This document shows positions 50,255 through 59,574 of a stretch of 64,000 nt of DNA, in pieces (the stretch's first letter is position 1; the number at the start of each line of letters is the position of its first letter). The stretch spans positions 28,192,001 to 28,256,000 of the forward strand of contig NC_092016.1 of NCBI RefSeq assembly GCF_042242105.1. The letters run 5' to 3'. This stretch comes from Pempheris klunzingeri. Taxonomy: Eukaryota; Chordata; Actinopteri; Acropomatiformes; Pempheridae. The position numbers were made by a program, and so were the translations under genes. The notes beneath the pieces are model-generated. The model was not told where the DNA came from. It was given only the letters and a program-made list of their open reading frames with translations, and searched no databases.

Positions 50255-50830
50255 CAATGTTTCTCTTAAGACACCTGCACGGTTTGAAAAGGAAAACCTT
50301 CAGCTACTGTTGGCATTCCACAATGCCGCTTTCAGACGGGTAGAAATCTTCCTGACACCTTCCTCCAACATCTTTTTGACAAGGACAATAAATCAAACAC
50401 CATGATGACATGACCAGAACGTTGTCAACATGAGAGCAGAAGTTTGACGTCATTATTCACTTTGGGATAACAAGTCGTGGAAACTTTTTTCCGGAAGGCC
50501 TCTCGTCATTTGAAGCAGCAATTGCAGAACTAGCAATGCGTAATGCTAATGGGCCTCGCACTCATGATCTTGAGGCCAGTTTTTCTGCATCTCTCCCCTT
50601 GCAGTGCCGCTGAAAAACCCATATGTCAATAAATGAAAGCCGCATCTTTGTAGCAGGTAGCAAAGTTAAGTGAAGTATTAAGAGAACTCACATCAAGTGT
50701 CAAGAATGAGCTTAATTGACAGAGAGCAGGTCAAAATACACGTTTACTATCAGGACACAAACTCATCAGTAGAACTTGATCCAAAATGCATCAACGTCTA
50801 CGATTTTACATTCTTATTCAAAACCAGCAG
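50255..50830 (+). repeat. Divergent terminal partial array unit
   Basis: The array unit resumes right after LTR A, starting at the base that follows the tRNA, and continues for about 575 bp. It stops at about 50,830, where the unit text (CCAGCAG, then AACTGTG in other copies) switches to LINE sequence. It carries several changes absent from internal units, for example GCACGG, GGAAAACC, TTTTTGACAAGG and AGCAGG. That fits an edge copy escaping homogenisation. No tRNA follows it. Confidence 0.92.
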
Positions 50831-52061
50831 AGTGAGAGAAGTGGTGGAGGCAGGTGCCAGGAGCTGCTAGTGAATGGAATCCACTTTATGTTGGAAGAAG
50901 TCCAAGAACTTGGAGCAAAGGTTGGGGGCACCTAAAGGGCAGGGGACACTGAGGGTGCGGAGTAATTGATTGATGGTGGAAAACAGCATCCTGGGGTTGT
51001 TTTCCTGGGTCCCAATAAGAGCTGGGTAATACTGGGCCTTGGTCTGAGAAAGAGCTTCCTTGTTGGCCTGAACATGGTCTTTGAAAGCTAGATCATGGAT
51101 AGTGAGGCCAGTTTTTTTGCAGAGCCTTTCTAGCCGTCGACCAGTGGTTTTCAAGGAGCGGAGCTCAGGGGTGAACCAGGGGGCAGTACGGGTGAAGGAG
51201 ACAGTCCTGGTTTTGAGGGGGGCCAGAGAGTCGAAGCAGACAGTTAAGGCAGAGTTGAAACGGGCCACCAGGTTATCAACAGTGGTGTCAGGAGGGGCCA
51301 CAGCCACGTTGGTCGCTATCAGGGTAGATAGCACTCGTGGACACACTGTTTTGGGGTTCCTGAAGGTGATGGTACGCTTATGACGTTGTCTGGGGAGGGA
51401 GGCTGGGATAGTGAAAATTATGGCATGGTGGTCCGATACAGCTAGATCCAGGGACTGCAGGTTGGTGGGTGGTGCCAGAGGTGCAGACGAGGTCCAATGT
51501 GTGACCTTTGGTGTGGGTGGGGCCTTGTACATGCTGCGTGAAGTTGAAGCAGTCCAGCAGTGACAGGAACTCTGTTGCGAATGTGCAGCTGCTGGAGTCC
51601 ACATGTATATTGAGGTCCCCGAGCAAGAGTGTGGATGGAGAAGCAGAGGTGGAACAAACAGTTGTTAACAATTCAGACAGCCAGAACAAGTCAGTGGAGT
51701 TGGAGACTTTGGTTGGGCGGTATATGAGGATGACTTGGCTCTGAGAAGACCCAGCCACAGTGAAAGCCAGGCACTGGAATGAGGTGGCAGGAGGTATTAT
51801 GATTTCTTTAATCATGATGTCGGCTCGAGGGATAACCATTAGGCCACCACCACGACCCATAGAGCGAGGCCTCTGCAGATAAGCATAGCCTGGGGGGGTG
51901 GCTTGGTTCAAAGTGATGAAGTCATGTTTGTTCTGCCAGGTCTCAGTTAAGCAGAGTATATCAATGTTTCTATCAGTAATTAAGTCATTGATCAGTAGGG
52001 CCTTGTTGTTAAGGGAGCGTGCATTTAGTAACATGAACATGACATCCTTGCCCATGGCTAG
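50831..52061 (-). mobile_element. LINE endonuclease fragment (L2/CR1/Rex1-like)
   Basis: On the minus strand this encodes the apurinic-type endonuclease domain of a non-LTR retrotransposon, which nicks target DNA for reverse transcription. In the reading segment 52055-51378 I see LNARSLNNK (residues 10-18), LTETW (36-40, catalytic E) and GDLNIHVD (146-153). The frame then shifts near 51,470, and the segment 51604-50867 supplies SDHHAI near 51,430 and the linker towards the RT, including APWFTPEL. No RT follows: the element is cut at its 3' side at about 50,830, next to the array. LINEs usually lose their 5' end, so a rearrangement is more likely than normal insertion. Its 5' side is split by a hAT MITE. 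Confidence 0.85.
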
Positions 52062-52843
52062 TAGTGATGGGAATTTCGGGAATTTTTTTTAGAGAGCCGG
52101 CTCTTTTGGGTCGGCTCCCTAAAAAGAGCCGGCTCTTTCGGCTCCCAAGTGACTCCTCAGATTTTTTTTGTTGCTTTAATAAATTTATTACCAAATTATG
52201 TGAAAAGTGAATTACTAATGTAAAATACACATTATATAGAATATTTATTGTTTATATTGCCTTATTGATTTGAAATTATTTAATTTTACTGGGGTCATAG
52301 AGCTCTGGGCTGTAGGTCTTGGTGGCTGTGGTGTTGTCCTGGATAATGCTGTAGACATTGTAGGAGCAGTAGACACACTGGCACCTTCATTAACAGCAGG
52401 TTCCCTTGCTTGTCTTTCCTCCTCTAACTGAATTGATAGGTGAACAGTACACGCATGCCCGTGCAGGTTATTTGTGAAGCCTGCCTGATATGAAATTTTA
52501 ATTTTGCAAAGTCTGCACTCTGCCTTTGAACTATCAATATTAAAAAATAAATAATAAATAAATAAATAGATATCATATTAAAATGTGTCCAAATTTTTCT
52601 ACATTTTCTGTCGCTCATGTTTCTCACCTGTCCTGCCTGCAGTCTGACTTGTAGCAGTGCTCTCTCTCGCTCTCTTGTCTCTCCCTCACTCCAGTTCGTG
52701 TGCTCACTGCGCTGTGCGTCTATACCCTGATGCTCTGCTCTATGCTCCTGATCAGATCGGCTCCCGATCAGGAGCCGGTTCCTGTCGTTCACTTCAAAGA
52801 GCCGGCTCTAAGAACCGGATCGTTCATGACCGACACATCACTA
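52062..52843. mobile_element. hAT-type non-autonomous transposon (MITE), 782 bp
   Basis: The element starts TAGTGATGGG and ends CATCACTA, short terminal inverted repeats typical of the hAT superfamily. It is flanked by a perfect 8-bp duplication ATGGCTAG (52054-52061 and 52844-52851), the size hAT transposases make. Near both ends are GAGCCGGCTC palindromes. The interior is AT-rich with an AATA run near 52545 and no transposase. It sits inside the minus-strand LINE, so it is younger than that LINE. The intact duplication suggests a fairly recent insertion. Confidence 0.9.
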
Positions 52844-52851
52844 ATGGCTAG

Positions 52852-53340
52852 AGCTGGGGCAGGTGCCAGGGGAGGAGCAGATTGCATGTACGCACGTGGG
52901 GTTTGTTGTGATGACGTCGCACTCCAGAACGGCTGACGGATAGTATGGAGGGGATGGGTGAGTTAGAGTAAATGAACTTGCGTCAAGACCCCCTGTGGAC
53001 GTACCTACCGCGACACAAGAGTCCAAGGGACTTAATTACAGCCAGGCAGTTTGGGATGGACAAGCTGAAGAGGTTCCGAAGTTCCCTCGAGGAATATGTT
53101 AGCATCATCTCTGCTACTTCCTAGCAGCTAGTGGCTATAGCTGCTACCGGCATCGGATGAAACAGTAGCAAGTTGTTGCAGCCGCCAGCCACCGGCTATA
53201 GCTACCACTGGATGAGGGAAGTCCTGAGAAGTCCTGATAGTCCAAATTTCCCAGGAGATGCCGTGGATCACTGACTACCAGGTCAGTGGGACAGCTGATC
53301 GGTGGATACAACTGTCACAGCAGATCAACGGGATATCATA
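52852..53340 (-). mobile_element. LINE 5' portion, continuing beyond the hAT MITE
   Basis: After the second copy of the 8-bp duplication the host LINE continues. A minus-strand reading segment (53026-52841) ends at the MITE and is probably the N-terminal, serine/proline-rich leader of the same LINE ORF. The outer limit is not clear; beyond about 53,030 I see no domain, and 53,340 is a rough boundary before an AAAAC-rich stretch. The GCTAC-rich stretch near 53,100-53,200 resembles fish LINE 5' UTR sequence only loosely. Confidence 0.45.
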
Positions 53341-54269
53341 ATGATGATCTCAAAACAAAACAAAACAAACAGGCTTTTTGGCTCGGAGTGAGAAGCGGCG
53401 AAAGACACGCCAGCGTCCTCTCAAACCGGAAGTGGCAGTGAAAAAGGACAAAGGAAGCACCAAGCTGCTAACTAGCAAGAAACAAAGGAGCGACCAGATT
53501 TCTCCAGCCTGCAATCACACAGCAACGGACAAGAACCACACCATTCCTCCAGCCTGGCCCACCAACAGGCTAAGAAAGCAGCACACTGAAGGACACTGGT
53601 AACAAACTCTAACTGGGCATAATTAGCATAACATTACTGCATACATGGTTTAACCTTGTTAATGTATTTGATTTGCTTTAATGTTCATGGAGTTTGATTA
53701 TTGTGATGTGATGTGTTAGTAAACAACACATCACAATAATCATGCAAGCACAGTAGTGCAGCCATAAAGTTTAGTTGATGTTAGTTTGCTCACATAGACA
53801 CAGGGTCTGCAGACTAACCATCTTCTCCTCTAACCTGGCACCTTTATCTACACACACACATACACACACTAGGCCTCGACTGAGAGACAAAGCTAAGCTA
53901 ATGTCGTGTTCGTTTATTTCGAATGAGGACAGGCAATTTCTCTCATTGAAGGTGTTTTAATGTTTGTAAGAATAAAACAAGCATGGCCATGGTCTGTTCT
54001 CAGAAAACCGCAGTCAGCAAGCTGTTACTCTGTATCCAACAGATAGTAGAAAGAGCCCAGGGCTCTGTATAATGCATCAATTTGTAACCTTCAGATATTG
54101 TGGATAAAACTGTGATTGGTTTAGACTAGGTGGGAAGAGGCCCTCCTTTCACACCTCCCAACGCGAATTCAGGAGATCAAACTGCTCAATGTGATCAATG
54201 TGGTTTTCTAGCATGGAAACTCTCACCAGCCTGTGTAGGCGGGAGTACATGATTGGTTACTAAATGGTC
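53341..54269. other. Unassigned intergenic stretch
   Basis: A basic 74-residue plus-strand ORF (53378-53602, rich in K and R) matches nothing I recognise and is probably chance. A near-palindrome lies at 53695-53742, and a short ACAC run near 53,850. The stretch 53,990-54,269 lies downstream of the minus-strand retroviral pol fossil and could belong to it, but I see no envelope-like signal. No other gene or RNA was found. Confidence 0.4.
53695..53742. repeat. Long imperfect palindrome
   Basis: TGATTATTGTGATGTG at the left pairs perfectly with CACATCACAATAATCA at the right (16 bp), around a short centre that itself repeats ATGTGTT. It may be a cruciform-prone site or the remains of a foldback element. 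No target duplication was identified. Confidence 0.6.
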
Positions 54270-54971
54270 CTAGCTTTTGGTAGATTCAGCCAAATTGCTC
54301 CTAACCTCTCTTAAAGTCCGAGAGGGTGGGTTATCTGGTACACAATGTGTGAGGTGGTGCCAATTTGCTCCTGCTTTACCTTTTACTTGGACTGCATGTG
54401 AAGTGCATTCAGTTACCTCCCACAGTCCAGTCCACCTGGGTTCCGACCACTTTGTCTTGTGGACCTTCACCCGTACCCAGTCGCCCACTAGTACCTGTGC
54501 AGGAGGCGGTTCATCAGCTGTTGCTGGTCTCTGCTCGACCTGTTGGACCTGTGTAGACAAAACTCGGATAAGGTCAAAGATTTCATGTAGTCGTCGCAGT
54601 CAATTTGCCACACATCCAGCAGAGGCTGCCTCTCTAGGAGGTCCAGGCATAGGCTGACCTGTCAACAGCTCATGTGGACTCAAGTGTGTTTTACTGCTCT
54701 GGGAACTTCTCATGGACATTAATGCTAATGCTGATTCAGTTCTGCAAGGGATGGCTTCCACCCACTTTGTAACCTATCAACCATAACCAAAAGATACCTG
54801 TATCCTTTTACCCTACTGTCTGCTCCCATGTCAGTAAAGTCAATGGTAATGTCTTTGAAAGGGGCATCTGGCACAGGGAAATGTCCAATGGGGCAGCGAT
54901 ATGGGGTCTTAACATTATGGGAGTTGCATGTGTCACATTCATGTGTGTAGTTTGCTATAAGTACAGTCATG
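54270..54971 (-). mobile_element. Retroviral pol fossil: integrase core and C-terminal part
   Basis: Minus-strand reading segments look like the integrase of a class I (gamma/epsilon-like) endogenous retrovirus. The segment ending at 54725 carries a core-like pattern with GHFPVPDAPFKDI and DFTDMG. The segment 54560-54270 carries the C-terminal SH3-like part with GDWVRVKV and HLTHC. The element is broken, with several breaks, and old. No envelope region or own LTR could be assigned. It continues at 57741-58098 beyond an inserted LTR. Confidence 0.8.
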
Positions 54972-54975
54972 TGCG
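54972..54975. repeat. Left target duplication (TGCG) of LTR B
   Basis: TGCG here and at 57737-57740 flank LTR B inside the retroviral pol fossil; a 4-bp duplication, as for LTR A. Confidence 0.75.
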
Positions 54976-55970
54976 TGCAGCATAGAAATTGTGTTGCCAT
55001 ATTACTCTCTGCTCTGGCAGTGCTTGATTGGCATCACCATAGCCAACCACTAGAGGCGCCATTACTATTTAAGGGGTGAATTTCCCCCCTGCTGGCTCTC
55101 TCTCTGCTTCCTGATCGGTTGCGTCACTTCCGGTCCAACCAAGCCCGCGTCAGGCAGGTAAGGTGGCTAGTCTACTCACCTGCTGTGTTAACTCCTTGGC
55201 TGCTACTAATTGTTGAGTTGCACTGCAGAGCCCCTGGTTTGCATGCACCCGAGTATTGGCGTACCCTGCTCGCTGTTAGCGCAGTGGTAAGTCCCTCTCT
55301 CTGCAGGGTTTATGTTAAAGCCACCTTGTTGCTAAGGCTAAGCTAATGCAGGTGAATGCTGGTCGTGGGTCGTCTCTTTCTCGCCCTCCCTTTGAGTGTG
55401 ACTCTGTTTTACAGATCCCTGGGGTCAAGTGTGTGTGTGATGTCAGCAGCTGACCACAAATTTAATGTCACTCACAGCTGGGGACCGCTGCTGCTTTGTA
55501 GAGATTGGCTTTGGTGGGATTGTTCGGTGTATCCACTACAACCCGCTGTTTTCTAAGATCTGTTTTGTGGAGAGGCTCTAATCCACCACAGTTTGTGAAC
55601 CTGCCCTATTGCGACAATTGCTTTTCCTGGTGTTAAATTACTCGCAAGTATTGCTCTGTACTTTTTTTCTGCTGACTTTCGGGTACTATTTATTGGCTTT
55701 TTCTTATTGAAGCCTTTTTATGTCTGACCAATAGCCCCATTCAGTTGCCCTGCCCAGTTATTTTGATTTGCTGTATTGACTATTTCTGTATTTAGATTTA
55801 TTTGTTTAGATATTTCATTTGGGTTCTCTGTTCTTTACATGGTTTATTTTTCTTTGCATTTCTAGTAATTTGTATTTGGCAGCTGACATTATTTTTGTTT
55901 AATTGATTTCTACTTGCTTTATACTTGTAGCTGCCAATTATCTGTTTCCTAGGTTTTGTATATTTTGTTT

Positions 55971-56231
55971 CAGATCAGAATCAGAATCAGAATTACTTTA
56001 ATAATCCCCAGGGGGAAATTGCTTTTTGTTACGCACAGCTCCAAAAGAATAAGAATAAACTTCAAACACGAAAGTAATAATAATAATAATAATACAAATA
56101 ATACCACTACTAATAATAATATATAACATGTACATTCAGAGTGAGAAGATGTATTATATAATACTACTACCACTACTACTAACACCAACAATAACATATA
56201 ACATGTACACTCAGAGAGAGGAGCTGTATCA

Positions 56232-56265
<34 letters not shown>

Positions 56266-57275
56266 CAAATAATACCACTACTACTAACAATAATATATAA
56301 CATGTACACTCCGAGTGAGGAGCTGTATTATGTAATAATAATAATGATACAAATAATACCACCATTACCAACAATAATATATAACAGCATGTACACTCCG
56401 AGTGAGGAGCTGTATTATATAATAATAATAATCAGGTGAGTCCAGAGTCCAGGGTCTTCTCCTCTCTGGTGGAACCAGAGGTGCCTTTGCCATGGTGACA
56501 TGGTTGAAGACAGAGATAGCAGTGAGTGCACTCGGGTGTAGAGTCTGTACCCAGGCTATGGCGTGGAGTGGATGACATCACACGCCGAAGTTGGGTTGGC
56601 AGAAGGAGGAATGTAAACAGTTACCACAACAACATGTGAAAACTCCTGTGGCAGGCAACGTGGACGAAGACCAACAGCAAACAGTTCAATGTCCGGGCTG
56701 CAGATGCTCTCCTTGATAGTAATATGAGCAGGATTGCACCACCTGTTGTTCACCAGAACGGCAAGCCCCCCTCCTTTCTGTTTACCGCTCCTGGTGCAAT
56801 CCCTGTCGGCCCGAATAGTTTGGAAGCCACCGATGGAAACATTGTCGTCCGGAATGTCCTGATGCAGCCATGTCTCCAAAAAGCACACCAGACTACACTC
56901 CCGCTACTCCATCTGACTCCTGGCTAACGCTGTTAGCTCCTCCATCTTGTTTACCAGCGATCTCATGTTGCCCATAGTAACGATGGGGAGACAGGGTTTA
57001 TATTTCTTTTCCTCCGTACGCCTCCGTTGACTCCTTCTGGTTTCTCTCCTCCACTGGTTCTCCTTTCCTCTGCAACCTCGGTGTGTTTTCCTCCACAATT
57101 CTTCTGGAATTTGTGAAGATCTCGTGGTCAAGATGCCAGTAGGTTTCAGAGCGATCAGCTGATCACTCGTGTAGCCAAAACAGCTACCAACGGCTACCAA
57201 CGGCCATATGTTTACTGCACCCGGCAGAGATAAAGTAACATTTTGATATTATATTGATATTATTTGATATTTGAC
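55971..57275 (-). mobile_element. Internally deleted LINE (L2-like) nested in LTR B
   Basis: On the minus strand the 5' part (57200-56556) encodes the start of an L2-like LINE ORF: MGNMRSLVNKMEEL, then an endonuclease piece with LETWLHQDIPDDNVSIGGF and KQKGGGLAVLVNN. The rest of the endonuclease and the whole RT are missing. Instead an AAT-rich minisatellite leads to a 3' tail of TTCTGA repeats next to a GGGGATTATTAAAGTAATT module. ATTTTGTTT (55962-55970) and ATTTTGGTT (57276-57284) look like an imperfect 9-bp target duplication. Since both ends seem present, this may be a non-autonomous LINE derivative mobilised in trans, not a simple truncation. Confidence 0.78.
56070..56435 (+). repeat. 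AAT-rich minisatellite inside the nested LINE
   Basis: CATGTACACTC-GAGNGAGGAGCTGTAT-type cores recur at about 56127, 56202, 56301 and 56388, separated by AAT/ATT runs of varying length (spacing 75-99 bp). ORFs of isoleucine and tyrosine here are only translations of the AAT runs. Confidence 0.8.
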
Positions 57276-57740
57276 ATTTTGGTTGGGTTTTCTTTGGTTT
57301 GTGTGTAACCCCACTAATTTGTGTGTGCGGTCCGGTGGTGTTGGGGGCTGGTGGTCTGGTGGCAGGATCCCCTTCTTGTGTGCTGTGCTCCTTGGGATCC
57401 GGGTACCTTTCTCGTGTGTGTGTACGACTGTCACGTACGACCGCACCCCATCAGCCTATATGCACCGGTAGCCTCAGCTTTAATTTAGTCCCCAAGTTTA
57501 ATTCCTGTGTGAATGGTGCGTTTTATTATTTTAACTACTTATATTTTCTTTCAAATAAAGAATGTACAATTGGAAAAGATTGGAACCACGTCTCCTGCCT
57601 CCTGAGTCAACGAACCTGCGCCTTAAAGGTGCTGTCTTGGGTGGGATTCCAAAGTGGCGTTGTCTGGCAACTTAGTCTTAGTTAAAGGTGTGGTTAGAAC
57701 CAAGGAACTTATTCTCCTGACCCTCCGCTCACCACATGCG

Positions 57741-58098
57741 GATGCCACCAAATCTGTTTAATGTTTTTCTGTGTCTGTTTCTTGCTAACATGTGTAGGTC
57801 CATGAGCTTGTTTCAATAGCAAGTAGCAGAGTGTGGCCGGAGCTACAAGGCAACCATCATGTGCTCTCCATAGCCCGTTGCTTTTCTGAGCTCCTTGTCT
57901 TTGCAATTGGTTTTGTTCATATGGTCCTGCCCGCTCTTGCATGTTTTTGATATCTGTTTCGGTGAGTTCTGGAAGAGGTTCCACATGGAGTGCCAGCATC
58001 TGTCCTGCATAATCACCAGCTTTCTTTGCTGCGGCATCTGCTTTAAGGTTCACCTGAAACGCTTCCCCACAACGAAGCCCGTTTTTGAGATCCAGCAC
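57741..58098 (-). mobile_element. Retroviral pol fossil: end of RNase H and integrase N-terminal part
   Basis: The minus-strand reading segment here shows an RNase H end (KADAAAKKAGDYAGQML), a linker (GLWRAHDGCLVAP) and the start of an integrase zinc-binding domain (HGPTHVSKKQTQ). It belongs to the same fossil as 54270-54971 and is separated from it by LTR B. Broken and old. Upstream parts (gag, protease, RT) are not visible beyond about 58,100. Confidence 0.78.
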
Positions 58099-58593
58099 CT
58101 TCGCTTAAAAGAACTGATAATCTTCCTGAGACCCGCTGCAACCCGTTCTCAGTGAAAGTTAAGTGAGTCTGACCAGAACTCAACCCAGAAGCAGTAAACT
58201 CTACTGTTGAACAGTCTTAAGACTGCTAGCGCCCGTAGCCGGACCTGAGCCGAGAAGCCAGCAGGTTTCACTGCAAACTACCCTCAAACCCCGCTAGAGT
58301 TGAACCAGGACCAAAGCTGGGAGACCATCAAGCTGTACTGCTGACCACCAGACGCACCGCCGAGCCATCGAACCAGACCCGTGGCACCGCCAGTTTCCGC
58401 CAGCCACCGCCAGCCACCGCCGTCAGCAGAGCTGCCCCATCATCTGGCCAAGACGAGACTCCGTCGGACTCCGACTCGGGACCTTCCCTGGACACCGGCC
58501 CGAACAGCTGACTCACCGACCCAGCCCCGTGGTACCGCAAACTCTCCTATTCCACCAGACAACTCATCACCGGTCCACTGCTACTTCCAAAGT
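58099..58593. other. Unassigned GC-rich stretch
   Basis: The sequence is rich in CCGCCAGCCACC-like runs near 58,390-58,430. Open frames on both strands look compositional, without a recognisable domain. It may be part of the retroviral fossil or a separate old repeat; I cannot tell. Confidence 0.3.
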
Positions 58594-58727
58594 AATGGCA
58601 CGTTTCCACTAGTACCTACTCAGCTCGACTCGACTCAGTTGCATTTCCATTACAGTAGCGTACCATCGCAAAGTGGGCGGGGTCATCATAGCAAGGTGGC
58701 CCAAAACTCCGGTGGCGTAATTTGTAT
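58594..58727 (+). mobile_element. Possible DNA-transposon end (Harbinger-like MITE piece)
   Basis: GGCACGTTTCCACTAGTACC followed by CTACTCAGCTCGACTCGACTC and CATTTCCATTAC resembles a fish MITE family I remember as PIF/Harbinger-related. Only one end is recognisable; the other terminal repeat and a target duplication were not found. Family assignment is from memory and weak. Confidence 0.35.
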
Positions 58728-59035
58728 ACGGCACAAACAGTTACAGTTAGTTAAAAATAAGAAAACAAGCAGGAGCAATCGTAACAGGCTGCATATACTT
58801 CCGCACATGCGCACTAGATTTGGATGATGACCACATGGCCTGATTGTTTGGGAGCTTGGTATGTACAGCCTTCTTTGCCTTTCACAATCTAAGGAGCAAC
58901 AAAGAAATAAAAGGAAATAAAGGAAATCTGCTACTGGAGTGGATTATATTGAAATTGTTCAAACTGTAAGTAGTCCACTATAGGAGAGGACAATTGAATT
59001 TTTTGGATAATTTCTGGATAAATGATTAAGAAAAG
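58728..59035. other. Unassigned stretch before LTR C
   Basis: AT-rich sequence with no coding or RNA signal I recognise. Its right end, immediately before LTR C, may belong to the same BEL/Pao-like fossil seen further downstream. Confidence 0.3.
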
Positions 59036-59040
59036 ATGGA

Positions 59041-59455
59041 TGTGATGACCCCTGAGGTCATCTTGAGGGCGGCCCTGGTGGTTCATGTCTGTTGTGCTTG
59101 AGTGGTTGATTGGGTTAATAAGAAGCACCTGTGGGGCCCAGGGTGCTCCTGGGTTATTTAAGAGCTAGCCACCTACTAATCACTCTCTCTGCTCACCTTC
59201 ATAGGTAAAACACGCACCGGGCTCTGCCATGGCGTTCCAGTTTTGTCCTTTATGATTTGGCATGCATTTACAACACTCACGCAGACATGATTCACACATT
59301 CATCACACCCACACTACTGATTCTACTTACTTTCATAACCCCACCCTAATTTGGCATTAATTTGGATTTGGTTTAAGTTAAATAAAATACACCTTAATCT
59401 TTATGCTTTGTGTGTCTCTCCTTTTTGTTGTGGCCTTTTGAGCTAGGTCATAACA
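59041..59455 (+). mobile_element. Solo LTR C (415 bp)
   Basis: It begins TGTGATGACC and ends GTCATAACA, with a perfect 5-bp duplication ATGGA on both sides (59036-59040 and 59456-59460). A TATA-like TTATTTAAG lies at 59154-59162 and AATAAA at 59381-59386, so it reads on the plus strand. It is unrelated to LTRs A and B. The style and size fit a Gypsy-type or similar retrotransposon; the family is not certain. No internal region remains. Confidence 0.82.
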
Positions 59456-59460
59456 ATGGA

Positions 59461-59574
59461 TCATATTGTAAAAGGAACAGAAGAAGAGGAAATAATGGCC
59501 AGTAGCTCAAACAAAGGTCAAGAGATGGATGAGTCCTAGTCCGGCTGAGGAAATGTGGAAACCGGCCTCCTCTA
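59461..59574 (+). other. Short flank between LTR C and the LINE
   Basis: It contains a short reading stretch beginning ATGGCCAGTAGCTC near 59494, possibly the leader of the BEL/Pao-like fossil into which both LTR C and the LINE inserted. The junction with the LINE at about 59,575 is approximate. Confidence 0.35.

Larger units (their letters stand above)
54976..57736 (+). mobile_element. Solo LTR B, same family as LTR A, split by a LINE
   Basis: It begins TGCAGCATAGAAATTG and ends CTCACCACA, flanked by TGCG duplications. Without the nested LINE (about 55971-57275) it is about 1.46 kb, close to LTR A. The two align in reverse orientation over most of their length, but with many differences. 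It has TATTTAAGG (55066-55074) and AATAAA (57554-57559). It lies inside the integrase part of an older retroviral fossil, so the order is retroviral fossil, then LTR B, then LINE. No internal coding region remains. Its divergence from LTR A suggests they were not inserted by one recent burst. Confidence 0.82.

Noticed and set aside
53378-53602. Basic 74-residue ORF as a host gene
   Set aside because: It is short, lysine/arginine-biased and surrounded by transposons, with no recognisable domain or splice context.
56128-56439. Isoleucine/tyrosine-rich ORF
   Set aside because: It is a direct translation of AAT/ATT microsatellite runs.
58328-58827. Proline-rich ORFs near 58.3-58.8 kb
   Set aside because: They arise from GC-rich low-complexity sequence on both strands and run into a MITE-like repeat.
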